This document shows, piece by piece, positions 33,688 to 41,143 of a stretch of 64,000 bases of DNA; within the stretch, counting starts at the first letter, position 1; each line of letters starts with the position of its first letter. A model generated the notes under the pieces. The model did not search any database and was not told the DNA's origin. It saw only the letters and a program-made list of their open reading frames with translations. The DNA is taken from contig CBDDEH010000004.1 of NCBI GenBank assembly GCA_965226865.1, positions 744,001 to 808,000 of the forward strand, in the 5' to 3' direction. This DNA comes from CBDDEH01 sp965226865. GTDB lineage: Bacteria; Chloroflexota; Dehalococcoidia; Lucifugimonadales; JAGWBF01. Position numbers and translations under genes: made by a program.

Positions 33688-33996
33688 ATGGTTCAGGCAA
33701 CCAAGGTCAAGTTTGTTCCCCTAGGGGAAAGGGTAGTGATAAGGCCATTAGACAAGGAGTCTCAGACCAGTTCTGGAATCATCCTGCCAGATACGGCGAA
33801 GGAAAAACCCCAAGAGGGAGAGATAGTAGCGGCGGGACCCGGTCGGGCTACAGAAGACGGAAAGGCCAGAATCCCGATGGAAGTCAAAGTGGGTGACCGT
33901 GTGATCTACTCCAAGTTTGCTGGTACAGAGTACAAAGAAGGCGGCGAGGAGTACCTGATTTTACGAGAGAGCGACATACTGGCCAAGATAGGCTAA
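33688..33996 (+). CDS. groES: Co-chaperonin GroES
   Basis: A 102-residue GroES with FVPLGERVVIRPLDKESQTSSGIILPDTAKEKP in two pieces of the usual start, the mobile loop region and GDRVIYSKFAGTEYK. It caps the GroEL ring. CAGGAGG precedes the ATG. First gene of the CIRCE-controlled operon. Confidence 0.96.
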   Translation: MVQATKVKFVPLGERVVIRPLDKESQTSSGIILPDTAKEKPQEGEIVAAGPGRATEDGKARIPMEVKVGDRVIYSKFAGTEYKEGGEEYLILRESDILAKIG

Positions 33997-34051
33997 ACCC
34001 TTAAAATCCTAACAGGATTAAGATGCTAACAGGATAAGGAGAGAAAGAACA

Positions 34052-35668
34052 ATGTCAGGTAAACAAGTAACATACTCAGAAGATGCGAGGAAGTCCCTGA
34101 AGGGCGGGATAGATGTGCTGGCGAACACGGTGAAAGTGACGTTAGGCCCCAAGGGGCGGAACGTAATATTGGACAAAAAGTTTGGTGCGCCCCAGGTATG
34201 CAGCGATGGCGTGACGATAGCGAAGGAGATAGAGCTACCGGATGCCTTCGAGAACATGGGAGCGCAGCTATTGAAGGAAGCGGCGAGCAAGACCAACGAC
34301 GTGGCGGGAGATGGAACGACGACAGCTGTTGTGCTGGCCCAGTTCATGATTACCGAAGGATTCAAGAACGTCGCTGCTGGAGCTGATCCGATGGCGGTGA
34401 AGCGCGGTATAAACAAGGCAGTAGGGGCGATAGTAGAAGATCTCAGAGGGATGTCGACGTCTGTAGACAGCCGGGAGCAAATAGCACAGGTAGCTTCGTT
34501 GTCTGCGCATGAGGATGCCATCGGGCAGACCATAGCTGATGCGATGGAGAAGGTTGGCAAGGACGGAGTCATCACCGTAGAGGAATCGAAGGGACTGGCG
34601 GACGAGATAGAGTACGTGGAGGGAATGCAAATCGACCGAGGGTACATCTCGCCCTACTTCATCTCGAATCCCGACCGGATGGAATCGGTGATAGAGGAGC
34701 CGCAGATAGTCATCTCAGACAAGAAAATATCGGCGGTATCGGACATATTACCGGTGTTGGAGAAGCTACTGCAGGTGGGCAAGAAGAACGTGGTGCTGAT
34801 AGCGGAGGACATAGAAGGTGAGGCATTGGCCACGTTGGTGGTGAACAAGCTGAGGGGGACGTTGAACGTCCTGGCCTTAAAGGCCCCCGGGTTTGGAGAC
34901 CGGCGCAAGGCCATGCTAGAAGACATATCGATTCTCACAGGCGCCACGGTGATCAGTGAGGAGACCGGGCGGAAGCTTGACTCTGCGACCTTGACCGACA
35001 TGGGGCAGGCGCGGAGGGTGACGTCTACGAAAGATGACACCACGATAGTAGAGGGGAAGGGGTCTGAGGAGGCGATCAAGGGTAGGATCACCCAGCTCAG
35101 GGCCCAGATCGAGGAGACCACCTCCGAATTTGATAAAGAGAAGCTACAGGAGCGGATGGCCAAGCTGGCTGGCGGAGTGGCAGTGATCAAGGTAGGAGCC
35201 GCCACGGAGATAGAGTTGAAGGAACGCAAGGCCAGGGTAGAGGACGCTCTTTCAGCGACCCGAGCCGCTGTCGAAGAAGGGATAGTGCCTGGAGGCGGAG
35301 TGGCGTTGGTGAGGGCGCAAAGGGCTCTTACAAAGCTAAATCTGAAAGGCGACGAAGACGTCGGACTTGATATAGTCAGCAAGGCATTGGCGCAGCCGCT
35401 GAGGCTCATAGTGCAGAACTCTGGGCAGGAAGGGGCTGTCGTGCTGGACATGGTGAGGCAGCATGAGGATGACTATGGGTACGACGCGGAGACTAACCAG
35501 TACGCCAACATGCTGGAGGCAGGGATCGTGGATCCCGTGAAGGTGACGAGGTCAGCGCTGCAGAACTCGGCGAGTGTGGCTGCGATGGTGCTGACGACGG
35601 AGTCGATGATTACTGAGATACCTGAGAAGGAAAAGGCGATGCCCCAGATGCCGCCCATGGACTACTAG
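34052..35668 (+). CDS. groEL: Chaperonin GroEL
   Basis: A 538-residue chaperonin with LGPKGRNVILDKKFGAP, the ATP-binding AGDGTTTAVVLAQ, VEEGIVPGGGVAL and a C-terminal tail ending in Met/Pro residues (MPQMPPMDY) rather than the usual Gly-Gly-Met repeat. It refolds proteins inside its double ring. Separated by 55 bases from groES. Confidence 0.97.
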   Translation: MSGKQVTYSEDARKSLKGGIDVLANTVKVTLGPKGRNVILDKKFGAPQVCSDGVTIAKEIELPDAFENMGAQLLKEAASKTNDVAGDGTTTAVVLAQFMITEGFKNVAAGADPMAVKRGINKAVGAIVEDLRGMSTSVDSREQIAQVASLSAHEDAIGQTIADAMEKVGKDGVITVEESKGLADEIEYVEGMQIDRGYISPYFISNPDRMESVIEEPQIVISDKKISAVSDILPVLEKLLQVGKKNVVLIAEDIEGEALATLVVNKLRGTLNVLALKAPGFGDRRKAMLEDISILTGATVISEETGRKLDSATLTDMGQARRVTSTKDDTTIVEGKGSEEAIKGRITQLRAQIEETTSEFDKEKLQERMAKLAGGVAVIKVGAATEIELKERKARVEDALSATRAAVEEGIVPGGGVALVRAQRALTKLNLKGDEDVGLDIVSKALAQPLRLIVQNSGQEGAVVLDMVRQHEDDYGYDAETNQYANMLEAGIVDPVKVTRSALQNSASVAAMVLTTESMITEIPEKEKAMPQMPPMDY

Positions 35669-35690
35669 GGCGCATTTCCACGAAACGAGC

Positions 35691-35742
35691 TATGCCACAA
35701 GAGAGGGCCCAGATTCGAATCTGGGCCCTCTCTTGTGGCATA
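35691..35742. terminator. Perfect 52-bp palindrome after groEL
   Basis: Two 26-base arms are exact complements with no loop, centred on TTCGAA. There is no T-run on either side, so termination would not be of the simple intrinsic type; the RNA would still form a very stable hairpin. It could end groESL, stabilise its mRNA, or be a protein-binding or recombination site. The rest of 35669-35893 holds only short unsupported frames. Confidence 0.7.
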
Positions 35743-35893
35743 CTGAAACCAGACTCTCACCGGGGAGCCTTGTAAGAGTAAAACCTGTTTGGTAAACTAT
35801 ATGTCGGTTTTTGACTGGACGCGAGTTTTTATCTAAGTACGATTCGTACACTCCAGCTTGCTTTGTTTTTATGAATACTACATAGGTCAAATA

Positions 35894-35922
35894 TTGGCTT
35901 GCATATAGAAGTAGGTTAAACT
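35894..35922 (+). promoter_or_regulatory. Promoter of the tRNA-tuf-secE-nusG-rplKA unit
   Basis: TTGGCT at 35894-35899 and TAAACT at 35917-35922 with a 17-base spacer, ten bases before tRNA-Tyr. Confidence 0.5.
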
Positions 35923-35931
35923 ACATGGCGG

Positions 35932-36019
35932 GGAGGGGTGGGTGAGTGGTTTAAACCACCAGACTGTAAATCTGGCGCCCGGAAGGGCTTCGTAGGTTCG
36001 AATCCTACCCCCTCCACCA
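35932..36019 (+). tRNA. tRNA-Tyr (anticodon GTA)
   Basis: Acceptor GGAGGGG/CCCCTCC, anticodon loop CTGTAAA (GTA), a long variable arm as in bacterial tRNA-Tyr, T-loop GGTTCGAATCC and encoded CCA. Confidence 0.94.
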
Positions 36020-36063
36020 GAAGAGATGCAAGATTAAGATAAGGAAGTAAAACAACACACGGC

Positions 36064-36138
36064 GCCCACATAGCTCAGCGGTAGAGCACGTTCTTGGTAA
36101 GAACGGGGTCGGCGGTTCGATTCCGCCTGTGGGCTCCA
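36064..36138 (+). tRNA. tRNA-Thr (anticodon GGT)
   Basis: Acceptor GCCCACA/TGTGGGC, anticodon loop TTGGTAA (GGT), T-loop GGTTCGATTCC and encoded TCCA. It precedes tuf by 27 bases, a common bacterial arrangement. Confidence 0.94.
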
Positions 36139-36165
36139 GCAATAAGGAGACAGAGAGGAGACCAA

Positions 36166-37374
36166 ATGGTCAAACAGAAATTCGACCGGAGCAAGCCACA
36201 TATTAATGTTGGGACCATTGGCCACGTCGACCACGGAAAGACAACGTTAACGTCGGCCATGACGGCGGTGTTGCATAATACCGCCAAGACGAGCACCAGT
36301 TACCGTCCCTTCGATTCTATTGACAACGCTCCGGAAGAGAAGGCTCGTGGTGTTACAATCGCCATCGCCCACATTGAATATGAGACGGCGAATCGCCATT
36401 ATGCTCACGTGGACTGTCCGGGCCATGCCGACTATATCAAGAACATGATAACCGGTGCCGCTCAGATGGATGGCGCGGTCTTGGTGGTCAGCGCACCGGA
36501 TGGAGCGATGCCTCAGACCAGAGAGCATATCCTGCTTGCGCGCCAGGTCGAGGTGCCCCGCATTCTGGTAGCTCTGAATAAGGTCGATGCCATGGATGAC
36601 CCGGAGCTACTCGAGTTGGTTGAGTTGGAAATCAGGGAACTTCTGAATAAATACGACTTCCCCGGTGACGATACTCCTATCGTCCAGGTCAGTGCCCTCA
36701 AAGCACTGGAGGAGCAGGAGGCAGGCCAATTTGACGGTCCCTGGAGTCAGAAGATCCTGGATCTCACGCAGGCAATGGATGATTATTTCCCAGTACCACA
36801 ACGTATCATTGACAAGCCTTTCCTTATGCCCGTCGAGGACGTCTTTAGCATCAAGGGCAGGGGAACCGTCGTTACCGGCCGTGTGGAGAGGGGCGTTCTC
36901 AAGACTGGTGAAGAGGTGGAGATAGTCGGTTTCGGCGATGTGAAAAAGACAGTTGCTACAGGCTTGGAGATGTTCCACAAGTTGCTGGATGCGACTGAAG
37001 CTGGAGACGCCGTCGGAATCTTGCTAAGGGGCGTAGAGCGTGAAGACGTGGAGCGAGGCCAAGTGCTTGCGAAGCCAGGTAGCGTCCAGCCCCACACAGA
37101 CGTTGAAGCTGAGGTATATGTCCTAAGCAAGGATGAAGGAGGTCGTCATACTCCATTCTTCACCGGCTATAAGCCCCAGTTTTATGTACGGACATCGGAC
37201 ATCACCGGACAAGCGAATCTGCCCGAAGGGGTGGAGATGGTAATGCCTGGTGATAATATCAAGATGAAGATCAAGCTCATGTATCCGGTTGCCCTGGAAG
37301 AGGGTGTACGGTTTGCCATTCGAGAGGGCGGCAGGACCGTCGGCGCAGGAGTTATTACCAAGGTAGGGGAGTAA
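36166..37374 (+). CDS. tuf: Elongation factor Tu
   Basis: A 402-residue GTPase delivering aminoacyl-tRNA to the ribosome. GTP motifs are GHVDHGKT, DCPGHADY and NKVDAMDD. The start at 36166 follows GAGAGGAG; the longer open frame would run through tRNA-Thr. Switch I reads GVTIAIAHIEYET, where most EF-Tu have G-I-T-I-N-T-[SA]-H, so the Mg-binding Thr is kept but Asn and Thr are replaced by Ala and Ile. Otherwise standard. Confidence 0.96.
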   Translation: MVKQKFDRSKPHINVGTIGHVDHGKTTLTSAMTAVLHNTAKTSTSYRPFDSIDNAPEEKARGVTIAIAHIEYETANRHYAHVDCPGHADYIKNMITGAAQMDGAVLVVSAPDGAMPQTREHILLARQVEVPRILVALNKVDAMDDPELLELVELEIRELLNKYDFPGDDTPIVQVSALKALEEQEAGQFDGPWSQKILDLTQAMDDYFPVPQRIIDKPFLMPVEDVFSIKGRGTVVTGRVERGVLKTGEEVEIVGFGDVKKTVATGLEMFHKLLDATEAGDAVGILLRGVEREDVERGQVLAKPGSVQPHTDVEAEVYVLSKDEGGRHTPFFTGYKPQFYVRTSDITGQANLPEGVEMVMPGDNIKMKIKLMYPVALEEGVRFAIREGGRTVGAGVITKVGE

Positions 37375-37377
37375 CGG

Positions 37378-37545
37378 ATGGCCAAGAAAGGCGAGGCGCG
37401 AGGCGTCATCAACTTCGGGTGTTCCGAGTGTCGGGAGAGGACCTATACCAGCTCGAAAAACCGTCGAAACGACCAACAAAGGATGGAGCTGCGAAAATAC
37501 TGTCCCCGTTGCCGCTCGCATACCCTACACAAGGAAGTGAGGTAG
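37378..37545 (+). CDS. rpmG: Ribosomal protein L33
   Basis: A 55-residue zinc-type L33 with two cysteine pairs (GCSECRERTYTSSKNRR and YCPRCRSHTLHKE). Too short for a long-ORF list but clear. AGGGGAG precedes the ATG; it follows tuf by three bases, before secE as is usual. Confidence 0.95.
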   Translation: MAKKGEARGVINFGCSECRERTYTSSKNRRNDQQRMELRKYCPRCRSHTLHKEVR

Positions 37546-37548
37546 AGG

Positions 37549-37791
37549 TTGGCGAGATCATCAGCACGAGGGCCTGGTCCCCGGATCATCTCCAGAGAGA
37601 CGGCTCGTCGGGGCAGCCCCATACAGTTTTTTCAAGAGACTATCGCAGAACTTCGAAAGTCCGTATGGCCGACTCGAGAGGAGACAACGAGGCTCACTTG
37701 GATCGTTATCCTGCTTGCCAGCTTCGTCGGATTCCTGTTAGCAGGACTTGACTTCGTTCTTTCCCAGACCTTTGGCAGGTATGTTATTTGA
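37549..37791 (+). CDS. secE: Preprotein translocase subunit SecE
   Basis: An 80-residue protein with the SecE signature FFQETIAELRKSVWPTREETTRLT followed by one membrane helix. It clamps the SecY channel in the membrane. The apparent start is TTG at 37549, four bases after the rpmG stop; the first 25 residues are basic and variable, as in other SecE proteins. Followed by nusG. Confidence 0.9.
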   Translation: MARSSARGPGPRIISRETARRGSPIQFFQETIAELRKSVWPTREETTRLTWIVILLASFVGFLLAGLDFVLSQTFGRYVI

Positions 37792-37845
37792 TATCGCACC
37801 CGAAGAGATGTGAACTTGAACACCATCATGCTGGGTAAGTGAACT

Positions 37846-38409
37846 ATGGCCGCGCGTAAGACTACTAAAGAAGTCCGCTGGTATATTCTCCACACGTATT
37901 CCGGGCAGGAAGAGCGTGCTCAAAAAAACCTGGACCAACGGATCCAGAGTCTGGACATGCAGGACAGAATCCTCAAGGTAGTTATACCCCGTGAAGAGGA
38001 AATAGTCTTGAAAGATGGCAAACGGACTGCAGAACAAAAGAAAGTATTCCCGGGATATATCCTCGTCCAGATGGCCATGGACGATGATAGCTGGCACGCA
38101 GTTCGCAATACCCCCGGTGTCACAGGGTTCGTCTCATCCGAGGATGAGCAAGCCAAAAGGGCCAAACCCATACCTCTGGACGACAAGGAGGTAGAGTCCA
38201 TCCTCCACCAGTTGGAGTCGGGCGCACCCAAAGTGATCGTTGGTTTTCAAAAAGGCGAAACAATCCGCATATCTTCAGGGCCGTTCGCCGATTTTATTGG
38301 ATCAGTCAGCGACATTGATGCAAGTAAGGGAAAGATACGGGTACTGGTATCTTTCTTCGGCAGGGAAACGCCAGTGGAGCTGGACTTCCTGCAGGTTGAA
38401 AAGATCTAG
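37846..38409 (+). CDS. nusG: Transcription antitermination factor NusG
   Basis: A 187-residue NusG: WYILHTYSGQEERAQKNL at the start of the NGN domain, FPGYILVQMAMDD, GVTGFV, and a KOW domain GETIRISSGPFADFIGSVSDID. It binds RNA polymerase and links it to Rho or the ribosome. In the standard secE-nusG-rplK order. Confidence 0.96.
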   Translation: MAARKTTKEVRWYILHTYSGQEERAQKNLDQRIQSLDMQDRILKVVIPREEEIVLKDGKRTAEQKKVFPGYILVQMAMDDDSWHAVRNTPGVTGFVSSEDEQAKRAKPIPLDDKEVESILHQLESGAPKVIVGFQKGETIRISSGPFADFIGSVSDIDASKGKIRVLVSFFGRETPVELDFLQVEKI

Positions 38410-38417
38410 GAGGCCAA

Positions 38418-38846
38418 TTGGCAAAGAAGGTTAGGGCGATCATTAAACTTCAACTTCAGGCCGGAAAGGCGACACCCGCGCCTCCTGTAGGCCCAGCGTT
38501 GGGACAGCACGGGGTCAATATCATGGCTTTCGTGAAAGAATACAACGAGCGCACCTCGTCCCAGTCCGGTACCATTATCCCTGCCCAACTAACAGTCTAT
38601 GAAGACCGGTCATTTACCTTCATCACCAAGACACCTCCCGCTGCCGAACTGCTCCGCAAATCGTTAGGTATCGAGAAAGGTGCTGCCCAAGCTGGAATCA
38701 GCCCTGTTGGTACCGTTACGAAAGAATCGATCCGTCAAATAGCCGAGCAAAAGATGAAGGACCTCAATGCCACCTCGGTTGAAAAGGCGATGAAAATAAT
38801 TGAAGGCACCGCAAGAAGCATGGGAATTACGGTGGAAGAGAACTAA
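38418..38846 (+). CDS. rplK: Ribosomal protein L11
   Basis: A 142-residue L11 beginning AKKVRAIIKLQLQAGKATPAPPVGPALGQHGVNIM in two recognisable pieces, with the Pro-rich hinge intact. Start codon TTG, fixed by TAGGAGG just upstream. Part of the GTPase centre of the large subunit. Confidence 0.96.
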   Translation: MAKKVRAIIKLQLQAGKATPAPPVGPALGQHGVNIMAFVKEYNERTSSQSGTIIPAQLTVYEDRSFTFITKTPPAAELLRKSLGIEKGAAQAGISPVGTVTKESIRQIAEQKMKDLNATSVEKAMKIIEGTARSMGITVEEN

Positions 38847-38849
38847 CAG

Positions 38850-39563
38850 ATGGTAAGACGCAGCAAGCGCTATTTGCAATTACAGGAGAAACTGGATCCG
38901 GACAAAGCTTATACGCCCGAGGAAGCGCTGGCTTTGATCAAGGAAACGGGTAACGCAAAATTCGACGAGTCGGTGGAATTACATATTCGCACGGGCGCGG
39001 ATACAAGGCATGCAGACCAATTGGTCAGAGGTGTTGTCATCTTGCCCCATGGCCTGGGAAAGCAAACCAGGGTCATGGTATTTGCCACAGGGGAGGCAGC
39101 GGACATCGCCAAACAGGCCGGTGCTGACTACATCGCCGATGACGACATGATAAAGAAGATAGAAGGTGGATGGGCGGAGTTTGAAGTGGGTCTGGCGGTA
39201 CCCGACGTCATGAGTAAAATCGGGCGCCTGGGTCGGGTACTCGGCAGGCGAGGGCTTATGCCTAATCCCAGGACTGGTACTATGGTTCAACCACAGGACT
39301 TACCAAGAGCCATCGAAGAGGCCAAGCAGGGTCGGTTGGAGTACAGGATGGATCGCACCGCCATCATCCACACTTCTGTAGGTAAGGTTAGTTTTTCAGT
39401 GGAGCAGCTACTGGTTAACATGACAACGTTAGCGGACGCCGTAATAAAGGCCCGGCCGGCCGCAGTTAAGGGCGCATTCATAAAGTCGGCCTTCCTCACA
39501 ACTACTATGGGTCCTAGCATCCTGTTAGACCTATCGAGTTTGATGGCGCTGAAGCCAGCATAG
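38850..39563 (+). CDS. rplA: Ribosomal protein L1
   Basis: A 237-residue L1 with KFDESVELHIRTGADTRHADQLVRG and the signature LGRVLGRRGLMPNPRTGTM. It builds the L1 stalk and in many bacteria represses its own operon with L11. Four bases after rplK. A short hairpin (CTGCG/CGCAG) follows near 39580. Confidence 0.96.
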   Translation: MVRRSKRYLQLQEKLDPDKAYTPEEALALIKETGNAKFDESVELHIRTGADTRHADQLVRGVVILPHGLGKQTRVMVFATGEAADIAKQAGADYIADDDMIKKIEGGWAEFEVGLAVPDVMSKIGRLGRVLGRRGLMPNPRTGTMVQPQDLPRAIEEAKQGRLEYRMDRTAIIHTSVGKVSFSVEQLLVNMTTLADAVIKARPAAVKGAFIKSAFLTTTMGPSILLDLSSLMALKPA

Positions 39564-39654
39564 TGGGTCCAACCGATTATCGACTGCGTTGACGCAGCGT
39601 GTCTCTAATGCTAAGGTATAGTCGAAAGTAAAGTTGAGGCGCCGAAGAAAGCGG

Positions 39655-39787
39655 GCCCCCGTGTAAATTGGGGTTAAAAATACCAGCCTGCTGAGGTGAG
39701 GGGATACTCAAAAGGTTTCGATGTAGGTTGGGGCCGACTGCCAGAACCTGAAGAACTGTCGGAACCAGGGCTTGATTGAGGAGTTTT
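39655..39787 (+). promoter_or_regulatory. Ribosomal protein L10-type leader
   Basis: The 283-base gap before rplJ contains a G-rich, structured stretch (GGTGAGGGGATACTC … GGTTGGGGCCGACTGCC … GAAGAACTGTCGG) followed directly by a terminator, the arrangement of bacterial L10(L12)4 autoregulatory leaders. The exact fold was not computed. Confidence 0.6.
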
Positions 39788-39814
39788 CCCTGCGCAAACG
39801 GCGCAGGGTTTTTT
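39788..39814 (+). terminator. Attenuator before rplJ
   Basis: An 8-bp perfect stem CCCTGCGC/GCGCAGGG with a five-base loop followed by six T. It lies 32 bases before the rplJ start, so it most likely works as an attenuator controlled by L10. Confidence 0.85.
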
Positions 39815-39846
39815 ATTGCCCGAAAATACTAATAAAGGTAGAGCCT

Positions 39847-40413
39847 ATGCCGACACAAAAGAAGATTGATGAGGTCGAGAAGCTAGGAAAGAAATTGGCC
39901 GAGTCTAATATCGTAGTTGCTACCGATCATACCGGCCTGGACGGCAGCGCGATGACCGAGCTGCGCCGGAAGATGCGGGACAGCAGCGTAGAATATCGAG
40001 TGGTAAAGAACACCTTGGCTTACCTGGCTGCAGAATCAGCCGACATGCCTCAGGTCAGAGAGGTTGTAAGCGGCCCAACGGCGTTGGCCTTTGGATACCA
40101 GGACCCGATCACAGTTGCTAAAGCTCTTGAGGAGTACATAAAGGTCAACAGGTCTCCTTTGGCGATAAGAGGGGCCATTCTCCAGGGCCGAGTCCTGACT
40201 CCCGCGCAAGTCACGGCCCTGGCAACGTTGCCACCGAGAGAAGTGTTGATGGCCCAGCTATTAGGCCAGTTCAAGCAGCCGTTGGTCGGTCTGGTAAGTC
40301 AATTACAGGCGCCCATGTACCGGCTCTTATCGGCCTTGAACGGGCCTGTTGTCTCTCTATCCTTAGTACTTCAACAAAGAATTCAGCAAATGGAGTCCCA
40401 GGAAGGGGCGTAG
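39847..40413 (+). CDS. rplJ: Ribosomal protein L10
   Basis: A 188-residue L10: KKIDEVEKLGKKLAESNIVV, then YRVVKNTLAYLAA and LPPREVLMAQLLGQF before the helical L12-binding tail. The start at 39847 is downstream of the terminator; the longer open frame would run through it. Translationally coupled to rplL, 16 bases away. Confidence 0.95.
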   Translation: MPTQKKIDEVEKLGKKLAESNIVVATDHTGLDGSAMTELRRKMRDSSVEYRVVKNTLAYLAAESADMPQVREVVSGPTALAFGYQDPITVAKALEEYIKVNRSPLAIRGAILQGRVLTPAQVTALATLPPREVLMAQLLGQFKQPLVGLVSQLQAPMYRLLSALNGPVVSLSLVLQQRIQQMESQEGA

Positions 40414-40429
40414 TTTTGAAAGGAGATAT

Positions 40430-40846
40430 ATGGCAAAAGCAGAAGTAAACGCAAAAGATGAGGTTCTCGAAGCGATCAAGAAGATGTCAATCATTGACTT
40501 GGCGGCATTGGTGAAGGACCTGGAGACGGAGTTTGGTATTACCGCTGCGGCTCCCATGGCCATGGCCGCTGCTCCCGCGGCCGCGCCGGGCGCACCTGCC
40601 ACGGCGGATGGTGCGCAGGATGCAGAAGAGGAACAGACCGAGTTCAGCGTTACCCTTCACGATGTTGGTGCGAACAAGATCAACGTGATCAAGGCTGTAC
40701 GTGAAGTCACTACTCTTGGACTCCGAGAGGCTAAAGAGTTTGTGGAAAGCGCGCCCGCCAAGGTCAAAGAGGGTGTCGGTAAGGAAGATGCAGAGAAGGC
40801 AATCAAGGCTCTTGAAGCGGCCGGAGCTACTGCAAAGATTGAATAG
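40430..40846 (+). CDS. rplL: Ribosomal protein L7/L12
   Basis: A 138-residue stalk protein: N-terminal dimer helices, an Ala/Pro hinge (MAAAPAAAPGAPATA) and the C-terminal domain (VGANKINVIKAVREVTTLGLREAKEFVESAP). AAAGGAGA precedes the ATG. No rpoB follows, unlike the common order. Confidence 0.96.
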   Translation: MAKAEVNAKDEVLEAIKKMSIIDLAALVKDLETEFGITAAAPMAMAAAPAAAPGAPATADGAQDAEEEQTEFSVTLHDVGANKINVIKAVREVTTLGLREAKEFVESAPAKVKEGVGKEDAEKAIKALEAAGATAKIE

Positions 40847-40884
40847 TCTGTGCGTTGGTTTTCCCTAGTGCTCGGAGGTACAGT

Positions 40885-41133
40885 TTGAGTCGACGAAAGG
40901 ATAGAGAGCGCTTCTTGCAAATGAAGCAGCTCAATCCCAACTACCAGGGCTTTCGGGGTCAGGGCGTTGATTCGGCCACGCCTGATAACGCATCTCTCCA
41001 GCCTATCACCTGTTCTGTGTGCGGAAAGAAACGAAATGTTCCCACGGGAGTAGCTTTGGAGGAGGGCGAGGACTACGTCTGCCTTAGCTGCCGGGAGGAA
41101 GAAGCTCAGGCGGGCGAAAGCTCCGAGGGTTAA
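40885..41133 (+). CDS. Small zinc-ribbon-like protein downstream of rplL
   Basis: An 82-residue protein starting at TTG, fixed by GGAGG upstream. The start is basic (SRRKDRERFLQMKQLNPNYQGF) and is followed by a four-cysteine ribbon (CSVCGKKRN … CLSC) and an acidic tail. It may bind RNA or the ribosome given its position, but that is inference. No family recognised. Confidence 0.65.
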   Translation: MSRRKDRERFLQMKQLNPNYQGFRGQGVDSATPDNASLQPITCSVCGKKRNVPTGVALEEGEDYVCLSCREEEAQAGESSEG

Positions 41134-41143
41134 CCTGATTTCG

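Noticed and set aside
34654..35451. A 265-codon minus-strand frame
   Set aside because: It is antisense to groEL and Ser/Thr-rich as expected for a shadow frame.
35690..35890. A 66-codon minus-strand frame after groEL
   Set aside because: It runs through the perfect palindrome, has no ribosome site and resembles nothing.
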